The notes beneath the pieces are model-generated. The model saw nothing but the letters and a program-made list of their open reading frames with translations. It did not search any database and had not been told where the DNA came from. A stretch of DNA of 64,000 nucleotides, taken from JAUXJB01 sp965226855 (GTDB lineage: Bacteria; Myxococcota_A; UBA9160; SZUA-336). Location: the NCBI GenBank assembly GCA_965226855.1, contig CBDDEE010000021.1, forward strand, positions 124,001-188,000, in the 5' to 3' direction. Of this stretch, positions 50,848 to 59,751 are shown piece after piece (positions within the stretch are counted from its first letter, which is position 1; each line of letters opens with the position of its first letter). A program made the translations under genes and the position numbers.

Positions 50848-51660
50848 CTAGAACGGAATGTCCTCGAGATCATCCACGTCATCGACGCGCCCGTCGGACC
50901 TCGAGTCTAAATGGAAGAGGTGCGCGTGTTCCTCGATCCACTGCCAGCCCTCGTCGGTAACGTAGGCGCCTTCGTACTCTCCGTCTTGGTTGACGACCGT
51001 CTCGGCCGCAATCAAGCGCCGCTGGCCCAAGGCGCGAAACGCCAAGCCGAACGCAACCGCGGTCATGCCGCTGGACTCCGCCTCTCCTTCCAGGATCCAA
51101 ACGGATTGTCTGGCGCTCGGCGCCGCTGTTGCGCCAGCGGCCAGACCCAGAAGGTGGATCTCTCTTCGCGGCAGCCCGTCCTGCGGTGCGATCGGATCGG
51201 TTTCTTCGACCTGCAATTCGGCGACTCTATCCAGCAGCACCTTGGCGCGGTCTGATATCTCTCGCTTCAGGACTTCGAAGTCGCTAGGAGATTCGGACTG
51301 GTACCGGATGACATGTCGATGCTGTATGTCAAACGGGAGTTGCCCTTGCCGGTCATCGCAACACGTGAGGATGATGGGTTTGCGCGCAGCGTAGGCGAAG
51401 CCAAGCTCGTACCAGACGTTCGGGTTGTCGTTCGTTATGTCGGCGAGGCAGATCTCAGCTTCGCGGATGCCCTGTTCGATTGCCGCGATCACAACGTCTG
51501 TCCCAGGATCCTTGTCGACGCGATAGGCCGTGAAGCCGGCCTGCGCGAGTGCGGGCTGGAACGCATCGACGAATCGCTTGTCGAACTTACCCCGGTCGAA
51601 GGGCTGAATGACGAAGCAGATTGGCTGCTGCGGAGCGAGGTCTTTTGAGGAGCCGAGCAT
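50848..51660 (-). CDS. Nucleoside 2-deoxyribosyltransferase/TIR-like domain protein
   Basis: 270 residues. The N-terminal ~140 residues carry CFVIQPFDRGKFDKRFVDAF, AYRVDKDPGTDVVIAAIEQG, EICLADITNDNPNVWYELGF and RKPIILTCCDDRQGQLPFDI. This is the Rossmann-like fold shared by deoxyribosyltransferases and TIR-type NAD hydrolases, and the NPNVWYELG block holds the usual catalytic Glu. The C-terminal half is unassigned and may sense a ligand or partner (ALGQRRLIAAETVVNQDGEY). It has no good RBS. Its neighbours are restriction-modification remnants, so a defence role is plausible but unproven. Confidence 0.72.
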   Translation of the reverse strand: MLGSSKDLAPQQPICFVIQPFDRGKFDKRFVDAFQPALAQAGFTAYRVDKDPGTDVVIAAIEQGIREAEICLADITNDNPNVWYELGFAYAARKPIILTCCDDRQGQLPFDIQHRHVIRYQSESPSDFEVLKREISDRAKVLLDRVAELQVEETDPIAPQDGLPRREIHLLGLAAGATAAPSARQSVWILEGEAESSGMTAVAFGLAFRALGQRRLIAAETVVNQDGEYEGAYVTDEGWQWIEEHAHLFHLDSRSDGRVDDVDDLEDIPF

Positions 51661-51986
51661 GCGACAGAAGGTCTCAACGAATTCGTGCCAGTATAGCAGG
51701 GCGCGACCCGCGCGACATCGAGGCCGTCGACGCCGGGGAGGTGAGGACGGATCGAGCAGCGACGAACCGGGCGCTGGGCGGCCATCCAGCGGCTCTGCGG
51801 TTGGCGCGGGCCTCCGCCCCGCTAACGGCGGCTTGGTGGTAGGGGTCCCGCTCGGGTGGAACGTGTCCGAGGTTACGGACGTCTCGGCGATCCCTATCCG
51901 GGGCGGTGCTTGTGGCGACAGGCCGGTAGGTGGGGCCCCGACAATCCTTGGGTGGAGTTGACAGCACGATGGGGTCGGACAGCGTT

Positions 51987-52583
51987 ATCGAGGCGGGCAG
52001 GCTCGCTATTGTGGCCGTTCCCGCACATGAGAACGCGGAAGCCGTGGCGCGGGACTTCCGACAGTATCTGGAAGCCAATCGCGACGAGATAGAAGCCCTG
52101 ACTATTTTCTACGGCCAGCCGCACCCCCGCCGCGAGTTGACCTACGCCATGATCCGGGAGGTATTCGACAGACTGAAGAGCGACCAACCTCGTCTGTCCC
52201 CGTTGCGAGTCTGGCGGTCCTATGCCTTGCTCGACGAATACAAGGGCGGTCAACCTTTCAGTGAGCTGACGGCGGTGGTAGCGTTGATCCGCCGCGTCTG
52301 CGGCATCGATGCAACGGTTTCGCCCTATTCGGACACCGTGCGCCGCAACTTCCAAAACTGGATCATGACGCACCACAGCGGCGGCGGTGAGAAATTCAAC
52401 GAGGAGCAGATGGCATGGCTGCGCATGATCCGGGACCACGTCATTACCTCCTTTCATCTGGACCGGGACGACCTGGAGATGGCCCCCTTTAACGCGCATG
52501 GCGGTCTGGGGCAGATGTACGTCTTCTTCGGCGACCGGATGGCCGACGTCATGTCCGAGATGAATGAGGCGCTCGCGGCATGA
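51987..52583 (+). pseudogene. hsdR: Type I restriction HsdR C-terminal remnant
   Basis: About 198 codons: DFRQYLEANRDEIEALTIFY, RRELTYAMIREVFDRLKSDQ, SELTAVVALIRRVCGIDATV, RRNFQNWIMTHHSGGGEKFN and HLDRDDLEMAPFNAHGGLGQ. This is the C-terminal helical domain of EcoEI/EcoKI-type R subunits. The nuclease and helicase parts are missing. Its stop overlaps the hsdS start (ATGA), so the original operon order survives at this joint. The 51661-51986 stretch has no gene. Confidence 0.8.
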
Positions 52584-52885
52584 CGTACTTACCCAACAGT
52601 TGGGCTGTTGCGCCTCTCGGAAAGTTGATCGCGCCCAACGGCATCTTCACTGACGGCGACTGGGTCGAGAGCAAGGATCAAGACCCGAATGGTGAAGTAC
52701 GCCTGATCCAATTGGCAGACATTGCCGATAGCCGTTTCGCAGACAAGTCATCTCGCTTCCTGACGCGCCAGAGGGCCGACGAACTGAACTGCACCTTTCT
52801 CAAAAACGGTGACCTGATGATCGCGCGCATGCCGGACCCTTTGGGACGCTGCTGCATCTTCCCGCTTGACGGCGAGGAGCGCTAC
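52580..52885 (+). pseudogene. hsdS: Type I restriction HsdS N-terminal remnant
   Basis: About 100 codons: YLPNSWAVAPLGKLIAPNGI, DGDWVESKDQDPNGEVRLIQ and LADIADSRFADKSSRFLT, then LKNGDLMIARMPDPLGRCCI. This is the start of the first target-recognition domain of a specificity subunit. Family resemblance ends after DGEERY (about 52882), and a TGA follows at 52919. The second recognition domain and hsdM are not present. The 52886-53159 stretch holds nothing I recognise. Confidence 0.78.
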
Positions 52886-53159
52886 TCAAGGAGTGGGAGG
52901 CTGCTATCAAGACGGTGAGCTGCGCCCGCGCCGAATCGAAGGTCTGCCTCAACTTCCGAACAACTGTCCTGCCTGTGATGATAGCGAACGTTTTCGACGT
53001 CGCCGATTTCGGTTTCGATCACATCGGCCCCGCGAGGCCACGCCACTATGGAGTCACCGTGAGGTGCCCCTTCTGACGGCGAACGTGCGGCGAAGCGACT
53101 GCCTTGTGCTCTGCCAGCCGCCCTGATAGAAGGGGCGAAACGCCGAATGGGAGCACCGG

Positions 53160-54416
53160 ATGCGAGCGACTCGATCGTGGCTTCTCGGCGCGGCCTGTCT
53201 TCTCGCGATCAGCGTCGGCTCGTTGGCGGCGCAGGTGCGGGCAGACCTGGCGCCCGAGCCCCTGTTCGTCACCACTGAACTCGGTCCCGCCTCGCCGCAC
53301 TGGGTGCTGTACGTCTCCTGGGGCTCGTCGTCAGAGAGCAGCCGCTACGTGCTCTTCGATGCTGACACTGCGGAGTACAAGACCTACATCGCGACGGGCA
53401 TGATGCCGTCGCTCCAGCAATCGCCCGATGGGCGCGAGCTTTACGTCGCGGACACCTACCTCGACGGACCGGAGCGCCTGCGCAGGGACGTGGTCAGCAT
53501 CTACGACACCCGCGATTACAGCCTGAGCAGCAAGATCGAGTTGCCGGAGAATCGGCGGGCGCTCATGGCTCCGCACGCGCGGACGGCTCTGATCGACGGC
53601 GGCCGCTTCCTGGTGCTCTTCAACTTCACACCCGGTACCGGGATCACCGTGATCGACACGTCGGCCCGCAGCGTCGTCGGCGAGATCGCCACACCCGGCT
53701 GCGCGCTGGTGTACCCGACGGGAGCCCGCGGCGTCTCGATGCTCTGCGGAGATGGCAGGCTCCTGACTCTTCACCTCGATTCGAACGGCCACCTCGCGAA
53801 GCGGATCAGTAGCGAGCCCTTCTTCGATCCCGATGTGGACCCCGTGATCGAGAACGCGACCGCGCTCGGCAGCACCTGGTACTTCCCGAGCTACTCGGGA
53901 GACGTATATCCGGTCGACTTGTCCGGCGATGAGCCAGTCTTTCACGAGCCCTGGCCGCTCGTCGATCACGACGAGGAGCCGGCCAACTTCCTGATGGCGT
54001 TCCTGAGCGGAGGGAAGGCCGGGCCGTGGCTTCCAGGCGGGGCCCAGCTCATCTCGGCACACGCTGCGCGAGGGGAACTCTTCGTGCTGATGCATCCGGT
54101 CGCGTGGAGCGGGGGCGAAGGCGACCACATCTTCCCGGGGGCTGAGGTCTGGGTGTACGATGCCGCTGCCAAGGTCCGGACACGGCGGCTCGCTCTTCAA
54201 GGCCTGGGGGCCGCGGTCTTTGTAACCGCCGATGACCGGCCCCTGATGCTGGTGAGTGGCATAGATCCGGACTCGCTACAGTCCGAGTCGATTGTGCCGT
54301 CGATCTCGACCCTCGAGGTATACGATGCCGCCACGGGCGAGTATCTGCGCCAGCTGACGGATATGGGCTTCACGATCAACTTCGAGGCTGCGCCGGGCAG
54401 CGGGAGATCGCGATGA
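53160..54416 (+). CDS. mauB: Amine dehydrogenase heavy (beta-propeller) chain, MauB/AauB-like
   Basis: 418 residues with GGGAG before the ATG and a signal peptide (LLGAACLLAISVGSLAAQ). The propeller blades of methylamine/aromatic amine dehydrogenase heavy chains are recognisable. They include HWVLYVSWGSSSESSRYVLF, GMMPSLQQSPDGRELYVADT, RDVVSIYDTRDYSLSSKIEL, PGCALVYPTGARGVSMLCGD and EVWVYDAAAKVRTRRLALQG. It pairs with the TTQ light chain encoded next, overlapping by four bases. The product would oxidise a primary amine in the periplasm. No mauC (amicyanin), mauE, mauD or mauG lies adjacent. Confidence 0.88.
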   Translation: MRATRSWLLGAACLLAISVGSLAAQVRADLAPEPLFVTTELGPASPHWVLYVSWGSSSESSRYVLFDADTAEYKTYIATGMMPSLQQSPDGRELYVADTYLDGPERLRRDVVSIYDTRDYSLSSKIELPENRRALMAPHARTALIDGGRFLVLFNFTPGTGITVIDTSARSVVGEIATPGCALVYPTGARGVSMLCGDGRLLTLHLDSNGHLAKRISSEPFFDPDVDPVIENATALGSTWYFPSYSGDVYPVDLSGDEPVFHEPWPLVDHDEEPANFLMAFLSGGKAGPWLPGGAQLISAHAARGELFVLMHPVAWSGGEGDHIFPGAEVWVYDAAAKVRTRRLALQGLGAAVFVTADDRPLMLVSGIDPDSLQSESIVPSISTLEVYDAATGEYLRQLTDMGFTINFEAAPGSGRSR

Positions 54417-54946
54417 GCACACTGCAGCGACTGGACGGATGGACCGATCGGGTCTCGCGAGGGCTCGCGCGCCGGAGCTCGCGTCGCGCGTTTGTTTCGC
54501 GTCTCGGTACCTGGCTGGTGGGTGGAGCGCTGGCGCCGCTCCTGCTCCCCGTGGCCCGCGTTCACGCAGAGAGCGAGCCCGCGGAGCTGGCCGAGTCCGG
54601 AGATCCGCGCGACTGCGATTACTGGCGCTACTGCGCGCAGAGTGGGCCGCTCTGCAGCTGCTGCGGGGGCGCAGCCAATGCATGCCCCCCGGGGACCGAG
54701 ATGTCGCGCATGGCCTGGATCGGCACCTGTCGAAATCCGGACGACGGCAAGCAGTACCTGATCTCGTACAACGATTGCTGCGGCAAGAGCATCTGTCACC
54801 AGTGCGGGTGCAGTCGCCACGAGAGCGAGATGCCGGTCTATCGGCCGGCCAAGGCGAGCGATGTGCACTGGTGCTCGGCCAATGACAGCGGGGCCGTCTC
54901 CTGCACGGTGGCGGTCGTGCTGGGGGCTGCGGAGGATGCGGAGTAG
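54413..54946 (+). CDS. mauA: Amine dehydrogenase light chain with TTQ tryptophans, MauA-like
   Basis: 177 residues. A twin-arginine type leader (SRRAFVSRLGTWLVGGALAP) is followed by a cysteine-rich domain: CDYWRYCAQSGPLCSCCGG, YLISYNDCCGKSICHQCGC and VHWCSAND. The two tryptophans that form the tryptophan tryptophylquinone are present as MAWIGTC (W102) and VHWC (W153), and the catalytic Asp is in YNDCC. Twelve or more cysteines support the usual six disulfides. Maturation needs MauG-type di-haem enzyme and disulfide helpers, none of which is adjacent. With mauB it is a minimal two-gene unit. Confidence 0.9.
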   Translation: MSTLQRLDGWTDRVSRGLARRSSRRAFVSRLGTWLVGGALAPLLLPVARVHAESEPAELAESGDPRDCDYWRYCAQSGPLCSCCGGAANACPPGTEMSRMAWIGTCRNPDDGKQYLISYNDCCGKSICHQCGCSRHESEMPVYRPAKASDVHWCSANDSGAVSCTVAVVLGAAEDAE

Positions 54947-54984
54947 GGCAGTCTGCCTCGGGGGCGATGGGTCGAGCCCACTCC

Positions 54985-55737
54985 CTAGACGGCCTCGTTG
55001 GCGCGTTGCATGAAAGTCCGGGCACCCGCGTAGATCCAGGGCGCGGTGACCGTGAAGAAGAATCGAACGCCCAGTTCCGCGTACCGGCCCACGGTGTCGG
55101 TCGTCGCCAGCGTACCGGCGTTGCGGCCAGCAGCAACGATCCTTTTCAGGGAGTCGTCAAGCTTCGCCTGAACGTCCGGGTGGCCGACGTTGCCGATATG
55201 CCCCATGGAGGCGGCGAAGTCAGATGGTGCGACGAAGAAAACCCCGATCCCTTCGACCGCCAGAATCTCGTCGAGGTTATCCCATGCCTTGATGTCCTCG
55301 ATCAGCGCGATCAGCAGAGTCTCGTCATTGGCCCGGTCGAGATAATCCCTCACGCCATAGCCCTGACGGCTGGTATAGAGTCCACGCTTGCCAAGTGGCG
55401 GGTACTTACCACCTTCCACGAAGTTCCGGGCTTCTTCCGCCGAGTCCACGTGGGGCACGATGATCGCCTGAGCACCACAGTCCAGGGTCCGGTAGATGAG
55501 GCCCTGATCGTTTCTGTTGACGCGCACGACAGATGTCATGCCCCAGATGTCACAGGCACGGGTCAGGTTCCCCAGGTCCGCTGCATCGACGCCGCCATGC
55601 TCCCCTTCGAGCCAGACCCCATCGAATCCGGCCGGACCAAATGCATCGATGTCGTCGGGATGGGTGAATCCGCCAGCAACGAAGGTCGCTTCGCCCGCGG
55701 CGAGCTTCCGGCGGATCCTGTTGGGTCTCAGTTCCAT
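54985..55737 (-). CDS. HpcH/HpaI family aldolase
   Basis: About 250 residues from the ATG at 55737. A TTG further upstream is unlikely because an A/G-rich GAAAAGAAG precedes the ATG. Family motifs: GGFTHPDDIDAFGPAGFDGV, WLEGEHGGVDAADLGNL, VVRVNRNDQGLIYRTLDCGA, QAIIVPHVDSAEEARNFV and GVFFVAPSDFAASMGHIGNV. The metal-binding Glu and Asp and the GEHG block are typical of class II pyruvate aldolases. It follows the TauD gene on the same strand and may cleave the product of the PQQ-dehydrogenase/TauD route. Confidence 0.87.
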   Translation of the reverse strand: MELRPNRIRRKLAAGEATFVAGGFTHPDDIDAFGPAGFDGVWLEGEHGGVDAADLGNLTRACDIWGMTSVVRVNRNDQGLIYRTLDCGAQAIIVPHVDSAEEARNFVEGGKYPPLGKRGLYTSRQGYGVRDYLDRANDETLLIALIEDIKAWDNLDEILAVEGIGVFFVAPSDFAASMGHIGNVGHPDVQAKLDDSLKRIVAAGRNAGTLATTDTVGRYAELGVRFFFTVTAPWIYAGARTFMQRANEAV

Positions 55738-55809
55738 CTTCTTCTTTTCCCGTTCATGTGATGAGAGGGCCAGCCGGACTTGCCGTTCGAGCAGCAGAGT
55801 GTCTCGCAA

Positions 55810-56676
55810 TCAAGGACTGAAGATCGATGGGGTACCGCGCAGGCTGATACGGCGGATGATGCGAGTGTCGTCGGGACCGGTGGCCATATGGAAGGGTGTG
55901 GCTTTGTGCATGGTGGTCGGGTTATCCCACATCACCAGATCTTCTGGACGGTGCTGGTGGAGGGATACGAACCGCTCCTGGAACGTGTGCTCGCACAAGT
56001 CGTTCAGGAGTTTCACCCCACTGGCATGATCCATGTCCTTGATACCCTGACTGGTTCCCGTGATGGCGTAGAGCGTCTTTCGCCCAGTAATGGGATGGCG
56101 GCGCACCAGGGGATGAAAGACGGTAACACTCTCATCCCACCCCTTGGGAGGCACAGGACTGAGATCGTCGGGGCGTGCAGATACGGAAACGCCATGTCGA
56201 TGTTCCACGGTCAGCTCATCGATCTCACTCTTCATGGACTCTGGTAGCGCATCATACGCTGCCGCCATGTTACAGAATCGGGTTGCACCGCCTTTCTTTG
56301 GTGCTGCCACGGAATACAGCATGGTGATCGACGCCACTATTTCTGTGAACGATAGATCGGTATGCCAGTGTGCGGCATGATTGATCGGCGCCGCACTAAC
56401 CGTAAGAGAGTCTTTAGGGACTTTCGCGGTATCCACGTCGACGTTGGTAACGGGGAAAATTTCCGGAGGTTCTGCACCTTCACGCAAGCGGATGGGGTCA
56501 CCAACCCGGTACGCGAATCGCACGAAGTCAGCGTCGCTCAACCCACCAGTGCGGGTCACGAGGAATCGTTCGTCGTAGAGGGTCATCAACATTTCTTGCA
56601 GCGCGTCATCCGAACACGTCACCAGGTCGACGTCGGTTACCTCTCCACCAAAGGGCTGCAATCGATTGATGTTCAC
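55810..56676 (-). CDS. TauD/TfdA family 2OG-Fe(II) dioxygenase
   Basis: About 288 residues. I choose a GTG at 56676 because AAGGAG precedes it and VNINRLQPFGGEVTDVDL starts the fold there; frames further upstream overlap the PQQ-dehydrogenase gene. Iron ligands are HWHTD and, near the C-terminus, DNPTTMHKATPF; the 2OG-binding Arg lies in RIIRRISLRG. Family motif FLVTRTGGLSDADFVRFA is present. It lies 25 bp after the PQQ-dehydrogenase stop, so the three genes PQQ-dehydrogenase, TauD and HpcH form an operon. Substrate is unknown. Confidence 0.88.
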   Translation of the reverse strand: MNINRLQPFGGEVTDVDLVTCSDDALQEMLMTLYDERFLVTRTGGLSDADFVRFAYRVGDPIRLREGAEPPEIFPVTNVDVDTAKVPKDSLTVSAAPINHAAHWHTDLSFTEIVASITMLYSVAAPKKGGATRFCNMAAAYDALPESMKSEIDELTVEHRHGVSVSARPDDLSPVPPKGWDESVTVFHPLVRRHPITGRKTLYAITGTSQGIKDMDHASGVKLLNDLCEHTFQERFVSLHQHRPEDLVMWDNPTTMHKATPFHMATGPDDTRIIRRISLRGTPSIFSP

Positions 56677-56701
56677 GCCAAGTTCTCCTTGAATGCGTTC
56701 G

Positions 56702-58603
56702 CTACTCGACGCCAAACGCGAGCAGCACGTTGCCAGGGGCGCCCGTGGTGTTGTAACCGGAGCCCATGAACAGCATACCCCCGACGATCGCCGGCCCATG
56801 GCCACCGATCGAGCCCCCCTTGGCTCGCACGCCGTTCACCGTCTCGTACTCTTGCATGGTGTTGTATTCCCACAGGATCTCGCCGTCATCCGTCGAGTAC
56901 GCGCGCAGGGTACCGTCCTTTGACCCTGCGAACACGGCGCCGGGGATGACCGTCGCCGCCCCGAACAGTCCCGAGCTGCACCATGTCGCCTCGGGGTCCG
57001 AGCAGTTCGCCGGCATGGGGTGCGCGGTGGACCAGACGCGCTCGCCCGTCGCGGGCCGGAGCGCGACGATCCCACCCGTCTCGTCGGTCTCGCAGTGCAT
57101 CCCCACGAAGTCCTCGGCGGCATCGGCGGAGCATATCGCGAAGGGTCTGTAGTAGAGCTCTCCATCCGCGGCGGCGCCCATGCCGGCGCCGTTTGGCCAC
57201 ACCCCGTCACCGGCCTGCGCGACCCACAGCACGGCGCCGTTGCTGTCGGGGTCCACTGCCGTAATTCTTCCGCTCTCCTGCCCCGCGATCAGAATCTGGC
57301 TCCCGTTCGGTAGCGTGTACAGGACGGGCGACCCGGACACGTCGTCGTTGGGATTCTGTATGTGACCGGGGCAATTAATCGTGCGCTCGGCATCGGTCGA
57401 CTCATCTCCCCCGCAGTTCTGATCGTTGGCCAAGAGCTGGGTCGACCACCGCCTCTTGCCGGTGTCGAGGTCAAAGGCGATGACGGCGTCACTGGACCCC
57501 GAGTCCGGCACACCGATGTAGCCATTGGCCGTACCGACGTAGAGGGCGCGGCGCCGGTAGTCGAGCGTGGGCGCCGCCCAGACCGCGGCACCCGCTGGGC
57601 CGTACAGCTGCGTGCCGGCGGAGTTCTTCCTGATCGGCCTGGGGCGTTCCGGAATCGTGTAGGTTTTCCAGATCTGCTGGCCGGCCTTCACGTCCAGGGC
57701 CACCACGCTGCCCTGAAACGTGCAGCACTCGTACGAGGGATTGAAGGGGCGGGCCTCCTCCCACGAGCCTACCGGCACATACAGGCGTCCCCCCCGGGTA
57801 TCGAGCACGGGCGACCCGGAGATCTTCGCCGCACTATGGTCGTCCACACGCACCGTCCACAGCGGCTCGCCCGTTTCCGCGTCCACGGCGTGGACGTTCG
57901 GCCCCAAATCCCCGAAGTACGCGGCGTAGCGGCCTTGCGACCCGGGTACGGTCCCCACGCTGACGGCCGTCACGACCGCGTCCCCGGCCTCGAAGGACCA
58001 GTGCACGCAGCCGGTCTTCGCGTCGAGCGCGTACACCATCCCGTTGTCGCTACCCACGAACACTCGTCCCCCAGCCACCGTCGGCTGACCTCGGACCAGG
58101 CTGCCCTCCGGAAAGCCGAACGCCCACTTCCGCCGCAGCCGCGGCACTTGCTCGGCCGTCAGCCCCGCGACAGCGGCCGGCTGAAAGCGAGCACTGGTCG
58201 TGGGATCGGGGCTCATGCCGTTCCAGTGCGGCCCGGCTGACGGATCGCCCATCGGCATGCCACCGGCGCAGCGGTTCGGCATCGCCTCCGCCGAGCGATC
58301 CGCCGCGTTTCCGAACGGGCGCCCGGTCACGGTCATGGCCAGCCCGCGCTTCTCCTGCTCCGAGAGCTCGCTCACATTGGCCGCCATCGAGCCGGTCGTC
58401 AGCGCCTTGAACACCCGCTCCGGGGAGAACGCTCGGAGTGCGTCGCGACTGACTGCGCGGGGAACGGAGCTGGTCGTTCCATGGCAGCCCGCGCACTGCT
58501 CCTCGAATATCAAGATCCACCGAGCATCCGTTACCTGCGCCGAGGTCGCCATCGGCAGCAACACCGTGACGGCGACGGACGCCACCAAATACCACCTCAT
58601 CAT
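56702..58603 (-). CDS. PQQ-dependent dehydrogenase with N-terminal cytochrome c domain
   Basis: About 633 residues. Two adjacent ATG codons follow GGAGAGG; I take the first. A signal peptide (LVASVAVTVLLPMATSA) leads to a short cytochrome c domain with CAGCHG. The PQQ propeller of the polyvinyl-alcohol-dehydrogenase type follows: LRRKWAFGFPEGSLVRGQPT, GRVFVGSDNGMVYALDAKTG, GPAGAAVWAAPTLDYRRRAL, VIAFDLDTGKRRWSTQLL and GHGPAIVGGMLFMGSGYNTT. Haem at the N-terminus and catalytic part at the C-terminus is the reverse of quinohaemoproteins with a C-terminal haem. Its last ~50 codons recur as a fragment at 32117-32263. Confidence 0.88.
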   Translation of the reverse strand: MMRWYLVASVAVTVLLPMATSAQVTDARWILIFEEQCAGCHGTTSSVPRAVSRDALRAFSPERVFKALTTGSMAANVSELSEQEKRGLAMTVTGRPFGNAADRSAEAMPNRCAGGMPMGDPSAGPHWNGMSPDPTTSARFQPAAVAGLTAEQVPRLRRKWAFGFPEGSLVRGQPTVAGGRVFVGSDNGMVYALDAKTGCVHWSFEAGDAVVTAVSVGTVPGSQGRYAAYFGDLGPNVHAVDAETGEPLWTVRVDDHSAAKISGSPVLDTRGGRLYVPVGSWEEARPFNPSYECCTFQGSVVALDVKAGQQIWKTYTIPERPRPIRKNSAGTQLYGPAGAAVWAAPTLDYRRRALYVGTANGYIGVPDSGSSDAVIAFDLDTGKRRWSTQLLANDQNCGGDESTDAERTINCPGHIQNPNDDVSGSPVLYTLPNGSQILIAGQESGRITAVDPDSNGAVLWVAQAGDGVWPNGAGMGAAADGELYYRPFAICSADAAEDFVGMHCETDETGGIVALRPATGERVWSTAHPMPANCSDPEATWCSSGLFGAATVIPGAVFAGSKDGTLRAYSTDDGEILWEYNTMQEYETVNGVRAKGGSIGGHGPAIVGGMLFMGSGYNTTGAPGNVLLAFGVE

Positions 58604-58627
58604 CGTGCCTCTCCTCCGTCGGGACAA

Positions 58628-58753
58628 AGATACGTCACCGCATACGAGCGCTTTTCGCTCGACTACCTCACGAAGATACCCGGGGTGGCGAGCATTAAGT
58701 CGTCGTTCGCTCTTAAGCGGATGAAGTACCGAACGGCCTTACCGCTGGCTTGA
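58628..58753 (+). pseudogene. Lrp/AsnC C-terminal remnant
   Basis: The final codons of a plus-strand frame read AYERFSLDYLTKIPGVASIK, SSFALKRMKYRTALPLA. This is the last helix and strand of the RAM domain of Lrp regulators (compare FSMERIKYTTALPL in the complete gene at 15718). The DNA-binding and most of the ligand domain are missing. It lies directly upstream of the divergent PQQ-dehydrogenase start, so the promoter of that gene probably overlaps this remnant. Confidence 0.65.
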
Positions 58754-58769
58754 GAACGGCGCCCATTCC

Positions 58770-59060
58770 TCATGCCTCGATCGGTTCACAAAACCGGAAC
58801 CTGAATTCGCCCTCGAGCAGCTCCTGAAAAAACGCAAGTGCTCCGGTCTCCTCCCTCCAGGCCAGGTACTTCTCGTAGTGCGGCTTGGAGTCCCACTGCT
58901 CGACGACGACGAAGGTCTGGCCATCCTCGTGGAGGTAGGGCGTAGTCGACTGACAGCCCTCGAAGACACGCATCTCAGGCAGATGCTTGATAAGGAGCTC
59001 CCTTACCTGATCGACGGTATCCCTCTTCGCCTTCACCTCTACAACCACCAGCGTGGGCAT
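58770..59060 (-). CDS. Antibiotic biosynthesis monooxygenase-like small protein
   Basis: About 96 residues. Of two adjacent ATG codons the second (59060) has the better spacing to AGGAG. The ABM/dimeric alpha-beta barrel pattern is MPTLVVVEVKAKRDTVDQVR, FEGCQSTTPYLHEDGQTFVV and EQWDSKPHYEKYLAWREETG. Such proteins act as cofactor-free monooxygenases or unknown quinone-modifying proteins. It stands alone, convergent with the Lrp remnant. Confidence 0.85.
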   Translation of the reverse strand: MPTLVVVEVKAKRDTVDQVRELLIKHLPEMRVFEGCQSTTPYLHEDGQTFVVVEQWDSKPHYEKYLAWREETGALAFFQELLEGEFRFRFCEPIEA

Positions 59061-59176
59061 CATCCTCTCCTCTTTCATGGGCCCGCGACTATATCCCACA
59101 CCGCAACCCCGGGGAGCTGGAATGGATGGACGCCCCAGGGGCCTGGGCATTGCCCGTGCGGCTTGGCTCTGCCTAC

Positions 59177-59626
59177 CTAGTCGGGGATCGCGTAGAAGAA
59201 CACGAAGGGCTCGTCGCTCAGCACCTCGTAACCGATGCGGGTCGAGCGCGGAATGAAGAAGAAGTCGCCGGCGCCGACGTCCTGGGTCTTTGACGAGAAG
59301 AACAGCGGGGCCTCGGTCGTGGTGAATCTTGCCCTGCCACTAATGATGTACACAACCTCCCCGTACCAGTGCGTCCAGCCCTTTGAGCCATGCTTGCCCT
59401 TTTCCAAGCGAGCGATTCCCCCCGACATGCCGGGGACGGCCATCGGCGCTGCGATCGCGGCCGAGCCGAAGGCGGTGACAATCTCTTCGAAATCCCCTGC
59501 CTTCACGGAGAAGATCTTCACGCTGGACTCGTGTGAGTCGGCCCACGCCGAGTCTCCCGGGGACAGGGCGAAGGCCACTGCCAGCGCTCCCACCAGCAAG
59601 CAATGCATCTGGGTTGCTCTGATCAC
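59177..59626 (-). CDS. Secreted cupin-domain protein
   Basis: 149 residues from a GTG with GAGGAG upstream. Signal peptide (CLLVGALAVAFALSPGDSAWA), then one cupin barrel: MSGGIARLEKGKHGSKGWTH and EVVYIISGRARFTTT form the first motif, VGAGDFFFIPRSTRIGYEVL the second. Metal ligands H-x-H are only partly kept (KHGSKGWTHW). A periplasmic binding or isomerase role is possible. The 59627-59751 gap holds no gene. Confidence 0.8.
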   Translation of the reverse strand: MIRATQMHCLLVGALAVAFALSPGDSAWADSHESSVKIFSVKAGDFEEIVTAFGSAAIAAPMAVPGMSGGIARLEKGKHGSKGWTHWYGEVVYIISGRARFTTTEAPLFFSSKTQDVGAGDFFFIPRSTRIGYEVLSDEPFVFFYAIPD

Positions 59627-59751
59627 GTCACTTTCTCCTCGCTCTCGCGGTTCAGCACGCGCGAGCCTGGGTATGTCGCCGAGGCTCCCGAACTCCGGCG
59701 CGATGCTGTCCTTGGTGAAACTCTCCTGTCAAGGGAAAGTTCGGCGTATCC

